From a virus, in IMG/VR virus record IMGVR_UViG_3300020476_000013, positions 1 through 22,839 of that record: a DNA stretch of 22,839 nucleotides. One strand, 5' to 3'. How positions within the stretch are numbered: position 1 is the stretch's first letter; each line of letters begins with the position of its first letter. Shown here piece by piece: positions 1 to 7,147 of the stretch. The translations under genes and the position numbers were made by a program. A model generated the notes under the pieces. The model did not search any database and was not told the DNA's origin. It was given only the letters and a program-made list of their open reading frames with translations.

Positions 1-1758
1 ATGCCAACAATTTTACAATTAAGAAGAGGTACTACGGCCGAGAATGCTGCCTATACAGGTGCAGCTGGCGAAATTACAGTAGATACAACTCTAAACAAAG
101 TGTTACTACACGATGGTTCTACTGCAGGCGGTAATACCACGGTTGGTAGTTTACAAGGAAATATTCAGTTAGGTAAGACAGCTGCAGGCGAAATAGATAC
201 GTCTTCAGGAAATCTTACAATAGATTCAGCTGGTGGAACAATTACGTTAGATGATAACGTAACAATTTCAGGAAACTTAACAGTTTCAGGAACAACTACA
301 ACTGTTGATTCAACAACAATCAGCATCCAAAATAGTTTTGTATTTGAAGGTGCAACAGATGACGCACACGAAACTACATTAACAACGGTTGATCCTACAG
401 CAGATAGAACAGTTAGATTACCTAACGCAACAGGTACAATAGTATTACAAGATACTACTGATACACTTACAAACAAAACAATTACAAGTGCTGTATTAAA
501 TACAGCAGTTTCAGGTTCTGCTATACTAGATGAAGACAATATGGCTTCAGATAGTGCTACGCAACTTGCAACTCAACAATCTATTAAAGCATATGTTGAC
601 GCTCAAGTTACAGCACAAGATATGGACATTACGTCTGACTCTGGAACAATTGATGTTGATTTAGATTCAGAAACTTTAGATATTGCTGGAGGTACTGGTA
701 TTGATACAAGTGCTTCAGGTACTACAGTTACAGTTGCTATCGACTCAACTGTTGCAACTTTAACAGGATCACAAACTTTAACTAACAAGACTTTAACAAG
801 TCCTGTTATGACAACACCTCAAATCAATGACTCATCAGCTGATCACCAATATGTGTTCGCTGTAAGTGAATTGGCGGCTGACAGAACAGTTACTCTTCCA
901 TTGTTAACTGGAAACGACCAAGTCACTATGGATGCTCACGCTTCAACGTTGACAAACAAAACAATTGATTTGGCAAGTAATACAGTAACAGGTAGTTTGG
1001 CAGAATTTAACTCTGCTCTACAATCTGAAAGTTTTGCTGGATTGGCTGCAACTCAAACATTAACAAACAAAACAATATCAGGTAGTGCAAACACATTATC
1101 AAACATTGGTAACTCATCATTATCAAATAGTGCGATAACTGTTTCAGATGGTTCTAATACTACAGCAGTTGCTCTAGGCGGAACAATGACTTTCTCTGGA
1201 ACTAATAACGAAGTTGAAGTTTCTGAAAGTTCAGGAACAGTAACTATCGGATTACCTAACAACGTAACAATCTCTGGTAACTTAACTGTATCAGGAGATA
1301 CTACAACAGTTAATACTGCTACATTGGCAGTAGAAGATCCATTAGTTGCTCTTGCAACTGGTAACAATTCTTCAGACGCTGTTGATATTGGGTTATATGG
1401 GTTGTACGATACATCTGGTTCACAAGACCTTTACGGTGGTTTCTTTAGGGACGCTGGTGATGGTAAGTGGAAACTATTTAAAGATAATCAGGCTGCACCT
1501 ACAACAACTGTAAACACTAGTGGTACTGGTTATGCTGTTGCTACATTAGTTGCAAATTTAGAAGCAACTACTGCTACTTTGGGTGGTTCAGATATTATCT
1601 CTACAGATAACACTAAAACTTTGACAAACAAAACAATTGTGGCTGGAAACAATACGATTTCAGGCATTACATCTTCACACTTTGCTAGTGCTGTAACATT
1701 AGTAATTAATGATTCATCTGGATCTGCTGTTAAGACAATTGTTGGTTCTGCAAGTTAA
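1..1758 (+). CDS. Repetitive tail-fibre-like structural protein
   Basis: A 585-residue protein starting at the first base of the window with MPTILQLRRGT. This LQLRRGT...GEI..DT....L.HDGSTAGG opening is typical of fibre or appendage proteins of marine T4-like phages and resembles the N-terminal domain of the Mtd (major tropism determinant) type. The rest is low-complexity, rich in Thr, Ser, Asn, Gly and Ala, with five TLTNKT motifs near residues 155, 259, 316, 353 and 540 and two copies of NVTISGNLTVSG (86-97 and 421-432), the pattern of a beta-rich trimeric fibre shaft. It probably forms an exposed virion appendage that touches the host, but no receptor-binding or chaperone domain can be recognised. 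Its upstream signals lie outside the window, so the start is supported only by the family-like N-terminus. It is followed by a 92-nt gap and the promoter of gp13. Structural role is fairly sure; the exact appendage is not. Confidence 0.7.
   Translation: MPTILQLRRGTTAENAAYTGAAGEITVDTTLNKVLLHDGSTAGGNTTVGSLQGNIQLGKTAAGEIDTSSGNLTIDSAGGTITLDDNVTISGNLTVSGTTTTVDSTTISIQNSFVFEGATDDAHETTLTTVDPTADRTVRLPNATGTIVLQDTTDTLTNKTITSAVLNTAVSGSAILDEDNMASDSATQLATQQSIKAYVDAQVTAQDMDITSDSGTIDVDLDSETLDIAGGTGIDTSASGTTVTVAIDSTVATLTGSQTLTNKTLTSPVMTTPQINDSSADHQYVFAVSELAADRTVTLPLLTGNDQVTMDAHASTLTNKTIDLASNTVTGSLAEFNSALQSESFAGLAATQTLTNKTISGSANTLSNIGNSSLSNSAITVSDGSNTTAVALGGTMTFSGTNNEVEVSESSGTVTIGLPNNVTISGNLTVSGDTTTVNTATLAVEDPLVALATGNNSSDAVDIGLYGLYDTSGSQDLYGGFFRDAGDGKWKLFKDNQAAPTTTVNTSGTGYAVATLVANLEATTATLGGSDIISTDNTKTLTNKTIVAGNNTISGITSSHFASAVTLVINDSSGSAVKTIVGSAS
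463..1638 (+). repeat. Five dispersed TLTNKT-coding repeats in the fibre gene
   Basis: Codons for TLTNKT followed by I or L occur at about nt 463, 775, 946, 1057 and 1618. Spacing is irregular (312, 171, 111 and 561 nt), so this is a dispersed protein repeat rather than a tandem array. A second repeat pair, NVTISGNLTVSG, is encoded at nt 256-291 and 1261-1296. Confidence 0.85.
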
Positions 1759-1826
1759 TAATCAAAATTAATCTAAACCGATTTTTAGACACACCATAAT
1801 TGCGTCTTTCCAACGCCTAATAATCG

Positions 1827-1834
1827 TATAAATA
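1827..1834 (+). promoter_or_regulatory. T4-type late promoter box before gp13
   Basis: A perfect TATAAATA. With T4 late-promoter geometry (box from -13 to -6) transcription would begin near 1840, giving an 11-nt leader that starts at the Shine-Dalgarno-like AAAGGA (1840-1845) before the ATG at 1851. Confidence 0.75.
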
Positions 1835-1850
1835 GTAATAAAGGATTAAT

Positions 1851-2666
1851 ATGGCCAACCCAGCAACAAGAGAACAATTAAAACAGTACGCTTTAAGAAC
1901 ACTAGGGAAACCTGTAATTGAAATCAACGTAGATGACGATCAGGCTGAAGATAGAATAGATGAAGCGCTACAATATTTTGCTCAATATCACTATGATGGC
2001 GTTGAGAGAACATACCTTAAATACAAAGTAACTCAAGCAGACGTAGATAGAATTAAATCGCCTTCAGGTGATACTGCGTCTAGTGTAACTAAAAATTCTG
2101 TTACTACTGCATGGAGTGAACAAAATAATTTCATAGTAGTACCTGAAGCCGTATTAGCAGTTACAAGAATATTCCCTCTATCAAATAGAGGTAATCAAAA
2201 TTTATTTGATATTAGATACCAATTAAGATTAAATGACTTGTATGATTTTTCATCTACAAGTATTATACACTATGATATGGTATTAAGACATTTAGACTTT
2301 TTAGATCACATACTAGTTGGTGAAAAACCTATTAGATTTAATCAATACAATAACAAATTATTCGTAGATATGGATTGGAAAAATGACATATCTGTAGGAG
2401 AGTATCTTGTTATTGAATGTTTTAGAAAATTAGACCCTACAGTTATGACAGACGTTTATAATGACATCTATTTAAAAAGATATACTACAGCATTAATCAA
2501 AAGACAATGGGGTGCTAACTTATCTAAATTTAATGGTGTTGCCATGTTAGGTGGTGTTACACTTAACGGTCAACAAATATTTTCAGAAGCACAAGACGAT
2601 ATAAGAAAATTAGAAGAAGAAATAAGGGGCACATACGAAACGCCTGTAACTTACATGATAGGATAA
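1851..2666 (+). CDS. 13: Neck protein gp13 (head completion)
   Basis: A 271-residue protein recognised as the T4 gp13 family; the N-terminal MANPATREQLKQYALR and the acidic DDDQAEDRIDEALQYFAQYH segment are characteristic of marine T4-like gp13. T4 gp13 is about 309 residues, so this is slightly short. In T4, gp13 and gp14 form the neck that closes the filled head and joins it to the tail. The start is fixed by a late promoter at 1827 and AAAGGA six bases upstream of the ATG. gp14 follows after four bases, so the two neck genes are co-transcribed, as in T4. Nothing in it looks broken. Confidence 0.9.
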   Translation: MANPATREQLKQYALRTLGKPVIEINVDDDQAEDRIDEALQYFAQYHYDGVERTYLKYKVTQADVDRIKSPSGDTASSVTKNSVTTAWSEQNNFIVVPEAVLAVTRIFPLSNRGNQNLFDIRYQLRLNDLYDFSSTSIIHYDMVLRHLDFLDHILVGEKPIRFNQYNNKLFVDMDWKNDISVGEYLVIECFRKLDPTVMTDVYNDIYLKRYTTALIKRQWGANLSKFNGVAMLGGVTLNGQQIFSEAQDDIRKLEEEIRGTYETPVTYMIG

Positions 2667-2670
2667 TGCC

Positions 2671-3471
2671 ATGCCAGTCAATCATCATTTTCAAGGCGGC
2701 AATGGAATTGGTAATGAAGCAGAGAGAAGATTACACGAAGATTTAATCATAGAAGGTCTAAAGATATACGGCCTAGATAATTTCTACTTACCAAGAACAT
2801 TAGTCAACAAAGATTTAGTTTTAGGAGAAGATACCCTATCTAAATTTGACCAATCTTACATGATTGAAATGTACATGGAAACTGCTGAAGGTTTTGGTGG
2901 TGAACAAGAATTAGTATCTAAATTTGGTTTAGAAATTAGAGAAGATACAACATTTGTAATTGCAAAAAGAAGATGGCAAAATCAAGTTGATAACAAAGCA
3001 AATAGTATTGTAGATGGTAGACCTAACGAAGGTGATTTAATTTATGTACCTTTGATGAATAGTTTTTTTGAGATACAATTCGTAGAAGACCAGGAACCAT
3101 TCTTTCAACTAGGTAACTTACCTGTTTATAAATTAAGAACAACTAGATTTGAATATTCTAGTGAGAAAATTGATACAGGCAGATCAGAAATTGATGTTGC
3201 TGAAGATAGATTATCTATAGATCAATTACAACATCAATTAACATTAGAAGATGGTGGTGGTATCATGTTAGAGGATTCTGATACTACATTAAACAATATA
3301 AACTTCTTATTGGCAGAAACACACGAAGATATAAATCTTGCAACACAAACTAGAGATTACGCTGATAACGCCACGTACAATGCTGACGCTGGGTTTGATA
3401 CTGCTAGTACAGGTGATGACATATTAGACTTTACAGAAAGAAACCCTTTCGGAGAGGTTGATGAAACATAA
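2671..3471 (+). CDS. 14: Neck protein gp14
   Basis: A 266-residue protein (T4 gp14 is about 256) recognised from its N-terminus, MPVNHHFQGGNGIGNEAE, followed by a GLKIYGLDNFYLPRTLVNKD segment. This region is strongly conserved in T4-type gp14 proteins. The partner of gp13 in the neck between portal and tail. An acidic, low-complexity stretch fills the last 90 residues or so (EDGGGIMLEDSDTT and onward). The gene starts four bases after gp13 and its TAA shares one base with the ATG of gp15, indicating translational coupling through gp13-14-15. Confidence 0.9.
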   Translation: MPVNHHFQGGNGIGNEAERRLHEDLIIEGLKIYGLDNFYLPRTLVNKDLVLGEDTLSKFDQSYMIEMYMETAEGFGGEQELVSKFGLEIREDTTFVIAKRRWQNQVDNKANSIVDGRPNEGDLIYVPLMNSFFEIQFVEDQEPFFQLGNLPVYKLRTTRFEYSSEKIDTGRSEIDVAEDRLSIDQLQHQLTLEDGGGIMLEDSDTTLNNINFLLAETHEDINLATQTRDYADNATYNADAGFDTASTGDDILDFTERNPFGEVDET

Positions 3472-4229
3472 TGTTTGGAAAACAATTTTACCACGAATCA
3501 TTAAGAAAAATTGTTGTATCATTTGGTACAATATTTAATAACATTGTTATTGTAAGAAAAGATGGCGATGGTGGTACAATACAAAGATTAAAAGTACCTC
3601 TTGCATATTCGCCTAAAGAAAAGTTTTTAACAAGACTAGAGCAACAACCTAATTTAGATCAAAGAGAAATGGCAATGACATTGCCTCGTATGGGTTTTGA
3701 AATTTCTAGTTTATCTTATGACTCATCTCGTAAATTACAAAGAGTAGGTAAGTTAAAAAATGTAAATACTTCAGACGCAAGTAAGCAATATTATCAATAC
3801 AATCCTGTACCATACAATCTATCATTTAATTTATATTCATTTACAGCAACTGCTGAAGATGGTTTATGTATTATAGAACAAATACTACCATACTTTCAAC
3901 CAGACTATACGGTTACAGTAAATGCAATACCTGCTATGGGTATAAAAAGAGATGTACCGATAACACTAAATAGTGTTGACTATCAGGATACATATGATGG
4001 TTCATTTACACAAAGAAGAGCTGTAAACTATACATTAAACTTTACAGCAAAAACTTATCTATATGGACCTATATATTCTAGTAAAGTTATTAAAACTGCT
4101 CAAACAGATTTGTATAATGACACAGGATCTAGTGCAGAAAAAGAAGAAAGAATCGTTGTAGTACCTAATCCAACTACGGCTGACGCTGATGATGATTTTG
4201 GATTTACAACAACTATAACTAATTATTAA
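3471..4229 (+). CDS. 15: Tail completion / proximal sheath stabiliser gp15
   Basis: A 252-residue protein (T4 gp15 about 272) with the N-terminal MFGKQFYHESLRKIVVSFG typical of the family. In T4, gp15 forms a hexamer that caps the head-proximal end of the sheath and tube and docks to the neck. Residues 55-75 (LEQQPNLDQREMAMTLPRMGF) and the central QYNPVPYNLSFNL segment fit the family core. Its ATG overlaps the gp14 stop by one base; gp16 begins two bases after its stop. The product acts during virion assembly. No irregularities are visible. Confidence 0.88.
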   Translation: MFGKQFYHESLRKIVVSFGTIFNNIVIVRKDGDGGTIQRLKVPLAYSPKEKFLTRLEQQPNLDQREMAMTLPRMGFEISSLSYDSSRKLQRVGKLKNVNTSDASKQYYQYNPVPYNLSFNLYSFTATAEDGLCIIEQILPYFQPDYTVTVNAIPAMGIKRDVPITLNSVDYQDTYDGSFTQRRAVNYTLNFTAKTYLYGPIYSSKVIKTAQTDLYNDTGSSAEKEERIVVVPNPTTADADDDFGFTTTITNY

Positions 4230-4231
4230 TT

Positions 4232-4720
4232 ATGACTATAGACGAAAAAATAAACGAAGCACTTGGTATCTCTAACGAGAAAATACTAACTAAAGCTGTA
4301 GTAAAAAAAGAATTTACTCCACCTGTACCTAGGTTGGAAGATAAAGAAAAAGAAGACGTTGATAACGATTACAAATATAGTAGAGAAAACTATTATAATC
4401 TTATTGAACGAGGACAAGACGCCATACAAGGTATATTAGATATTGCAAATGAAAGTCAACACCCTAGAGCATACGAGGTTGCAGGTAACTTAATCAAACA
4501 AGTTGCTGATACGGTTGACAAACTACAAGACTTACAAGGTAAACTTAAAACACTTAAAGACGTACCTAATAAAACAAGTACGAATATAAAACAAGCTTTA
4601 TTTGTTGGGTCTTCAGCAGAATTACATAAAATGTTAAAGAATAAAAATAAGAACGTAACTCCTGAGGAAGATAAAACATTCAAAGATGGCTTTAATCCTG
4701 AGGAGCACAAATATGATTAA
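4232..4720 (+). CDS. 16: Small terminase subunit gp16
   Basis: A 162-residue, highly charged and mostly helical protein, almost the same length as T4 gp16 (164). The central helical part (about residues 48-108, with YYNLIERGQDAIQGILDIA) has the two-helix coiled-coil look of the T4-type oligomerisation domain. The small terminase regulates DNA recognition and the ATPase of gp17 during headful packaging. Position after gp15 and upstream of gp17 supports the call. Unlike T4, where gp16 and gp17 adjoin, a foreign gene (4713-5468) is inserted between them and overlaps the gp16 end by 8 nt. Confidence 0.85.
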   Translation: MTIDEKINEALGISNEKILTKAVVKKEFTPPVPRLEDKEKEDVDNDYKYSRENYYNLIERGQDAIQGILDIANESQHPRAYEVAGNLIKQVADTVDKLQDLQGKLKTLKDVPNKTSTNIKQALFVGSSAELHKMLKNKNKNVTPEEDKTFKDGFNPEEHKYD

Positions 4721-5468
4721 TCACTTTGAGTTATTAGAATCAAAAAGAAAACACATAATAAATTACTCACAAGAAAAAATACCAGAAAAAAAAATAGTAG
4801 AAGACGCATTATATAAAGCGTGGAAAACTCAACCATCTAAAAATAATATGATGGCTTACTTTGTTGATGTATATGGTCCTGATAAACAAATATACAAAGA
4901 ATATATATGGAAATTATGTAATCAAAATCATATTAGAACAGATAAAGAATATAACTCAAAAAAATTTTCAAACGTAACAAGGGATGCAAAAAAGTATCCT
5001 AACCCTAATTATCAGCATATAAGATCATCTGCTTATCTATTTGTTTTTTCACAAAGATTAGTTGAGAAACCAAATCCTTTTTATCAACAAATGATAAAGA
5101 GAGGAGAACATGTTGCTGATGAAATGATACCAGAACAAATGCAAAGTTTAAGAGAACATGTAAGTATTGAAGTAGGAATATTTTGTGCTAACTTAACAAA
5201 TTATTTGTTATCTAGTGGTCTGGATATATCTTATAATTTATGTTTTTCTAAAGATTTAAATAGATGGCATGATTATGGTTTTTCACATATGCAATCTCCA
5301 CCAGTAGTTATGATGTCAACAGGTTATGCTGATATGACTAGAAAGCGATATTTACAAGGTTCTGAGCTTTATAGAAATTTAAAAATGAAAATAAAAAATA
5401 ATCCTGATACTAAACCAGATTTAGAGGAAATTATTGTTTGGAGAAATAACAATAAATTAGATAAATGA
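4713..5468 (+). CDS. Nitroreductase-like flavoprotein between terminase genes
   Basis: A 251-residue protein that I place in the nitroreductase-like (FMN-dependent oxidoreductase) fold. The N-terminal basic motif KRKHI (11-15), then PSKNN (41-45), corresponds to the RRSxR and aPSxxN phosphate/FMN-contact motifs of the family. Later, EVGIFCANLTNYLLSSGLD and PPVVMMSTGY match the 'NLxLxAxxxGL' helix and 'P..l..iGY' strand. It is clearly paralogous to the protein at 18619-19320: both carry ELLxSKRxHI, EKIPxK, LYKAWK, PSKNN, a GLD segment and a terminal VWR. I chose the ATG at 4713, preceded by AGGAG at 4701-4705; an in-frame ATG at 4686 lacks this. It overlaps gp16 by 8 nt and ends in an ATGA overlap with gp17, so it is built into the terminase operon. 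The substrate is unknown; family assignment rests on motifs only. Confidence 0.65.
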   Translation: MINHFELLESKRKHIINYSQEKIPEKKIVEDALYKAWKTQPSKNNMMAYFVDVYGPDKQIYKEYIWKLCNQNHIRTDKEYNSKKFSNVTRDAKKYPNPNYQHIRSSAYLFVFSQRLVEKPNPFYQQMIKRGEHVADEMIPEQMQSLREHVSIEVGIFCANLTNYLLSSGLDISYNLCFSKDLNRWHDYGFSHMQSPPVVMMSTGYADMTRKRYLQGSELYRNLKMKIKNNPDTKPDLEEIIVWRNNNKLDK

Positions 5469-7096
5469 CAGAAGCATATCTAGGTAACCCAAATCTTTAT
5501 AAAGCAAATCTTCCACAAAGTTATACGGAAGAACAAGTAAAAGAGATTGCAAAATGTATGGACGATCCTATACATTTTATAAAGACATATACAAGAATTG
5601 TAAACATTGATGAAGGTTTAGTACCTTTTAATATGTACCCTTTTCAGGAGAAAATGGTTAAGACATTCCATGATAATCGTTTTTCTATTTGTAAATTACC
5701 TAGACAGTCAGGTAAGTCAACTACAATTATCGCATATCTATTACATCAAGTTATATTCAATGACAATATAAACGTTGCCATACTTGCAAACAAATCATCT
5801 ACTGCTAGAGATTTATTAGGTAGATTACAACTTGCATATGAAAACTTACCTCAATGGTTACAACAAGGTGTACTAAATTGGAACAAAGGTTCTTTAGAAT
5901 TAGAAAACGGCAGTAAAATACTTGCAGCTGCAACATCTTCAAGTGCGATTCGAGGTGGTTCATTTAACATCATATTCCTTGATGAGTTTGCTTTCATACC
6001 TAACAATATATCTGAGCAGTTTTTTAGTTCAGTTTATCCTACAATATCTTCTGGTAAAACTTCTAAAGTTATGATTGTATCTACACCACATGGAATGAAT
6101 ATGTTTTATAAACTGTGGAATGACGCTCAACATAAACGAAATGATTATGTACCTATTGAAGTACATTGGTCAGAGGTACCTGGTAGAGATGAGAAGTGGA
6201 AAGATGAAACAATTAGAAACACAAGTGAGGCACAATTTGCTACCGAGTTTGAGTGTGAGTTTGTAGGATCAGTAGATACATTAATCAATCCATCTAAATT
6301 AAGAAACTTATCACACAATACACCATTAGTATCTAACGAAGGTTTAGATATGTACGAGAGAGCAGAAAAAGGTAAAGATTATGTTATGACAGTTGACGTA
6401 GCACGTGGTACTGTAAGAGATTATTCTGCCTTTACTGTATTTGACGTAACACAAATGCCATATAGAATGGTTGCAAAATTTAGAGATAATGAAATTAAAC
6501 CTATATTGTTTCCTCACACTATTGAGAAAGTTGCAAGAGCATATAACAATGCTCATATATGTGTTGAAGTAAATGATTTAGGACATCAAATAGCAGACGC
6601 TTTACAGTTTGAATTAGAATACACAAACTTATTAATGTGTATGATGAAAGGTAGAGCAGGTCAAATACTAGGTGGTGGTTTCAGTAAAAGAGGAACACAA
6701 TTAGGTGTTCGTATGACCAAACAAGTAAAACGTATAGGTTGTTCAAACTTAAAGTCTTTACTTGAAGGAGATAAAATAATCATCAATGATTTTCATACAA
6801 TACAAGAGTTATCAACATTTGTAAGACGTGGTAGTGGTTGGCAGGCTGAAGAAGGTTCTAATGACGATTTAGTTATGTGTTGCGTTATCTTTGCATGGAT
6901 CACTAATCAAAGATATTTCAAAGAAATGACTGACCAAGATGTACGTGCTAAAATGTATGCTGAACAACAAAACGCAATAGAACAAGATATGGCACCTTTT
7001 GGGTTTATGGACAATGGTCTGGAAGAAGAATATCAACAAGACGATAGTGGCGAAGTATGGCGCCCAGTTACCGTGCGAAAAGGTGATATATTATAA
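5465..7096 (+). CDS. 17: Large terminase subunit gp17
   Basis: A 543-residue packaging motor ATPase/nuclease (T4 gp17 is 610). The N-terminal ATPase shows Walker A LPRQSGKST (78-86), Walker B IIFLDEF (169-175, D173 and catalytic E174) and a coupling motif STPHG (206-210). The C-terminal RNase H-like nuclease shows TVDVARG with D311, an acidic EVND at 368-371 and NDD at 466-468, matching the metal-binding triad of T4 gp17. It pumps DNA through the portal and cuts concatemers. Its ATG overlaps the stop of the nitroreductase-like gene (ATGA), so its translation is probably coupled to that gene rather than directly to gp16. The stop codon lies inside the late promoter box for gp18. Confidence 0.95.
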   Translation: MTEAYLGNPNLYKANLPQSYTEEQVKEIAKCMDDPIHFIKTYTRIVNIDEGLVPFNMYPFQEKMVKTFHDNRFSICKLPRQSGKSTTIIAYLLHQVIFNDNINVAILANKSSTARDLLGRLQLAYENLPQWLQQGVLNWNKGSLELENGSKILAAATSSSAIRGGSFNIIFLDEFAFIPNNISEQFFSSVYPTISSGKTSKVMIVSTPHGMNMFYKLWNDAQHKRNDYVPIEVHWSEVPGRDEKWKDETIRNTSEAQFATEFECEFVGSVDTLINPSKLRNLSHNTPLVSNEGLDMYERAEKGKDYVMTVDVARGTVRDYSAFTVFDVTQMPYRMVAKFRDNEIKPILFPHTIEKVARAYNNAHICVEVNDLGHQIADALQFELEYTNLLMCMMKGRAGQILGGGFSKRGTQLGVRMTKQVKRIGCSNLKSLLEGDKIIINDFHTIQELSTFVRRGSGWQAEEGSNDDLVMCCVIFAWITNQRYFKEMTDQDVRAKMYAEQQNAIEQDMAPFGFMDNGLEEEYQQDDSGEVWRPVTVRKGDIL

Positions 7097-7099
7097 ATA
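7092..7099 (+). promoter_or_regulatory. T4-type late promoter box before gp18
   Basis: A perfect TATAAATA that contains the gp17 stop codon (7094-7096). With T4 spacing, transcription starts near 7105 and leaves a 43-nt leader to the sheath gene. The leader holds a perfect palindrome TATTAGCTAATA (7120-7131), followed by AGGAG at 7134-7138. Confidence 0.75.
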
Positions 7100-7147
7100 T
7101 AAACGAGATTAATGATACCTATTAGCTAATAAGAGGAGAACAAACAT

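Noticed and set aside
165-1367. Minus-strand open frames opposite the fibre gene (165-539, 603-788, 1053-1367).
   Set aside because: They are complements of the repetitive Thr/Ser-rich coding sequence, lack ribosome sites and resemble no family; every supported gene is on the + strand.
4686-4712. Upstream in-frame ATG giving a nine-residue longer nitroreductase-like protein (MALILRSTN...).
   Set aside because: The ATG at 4713 has AGGAG at the right distance, and the paralogue at 18619 begins at the equivalent position (MDAYELL aligned with MINHFELL).
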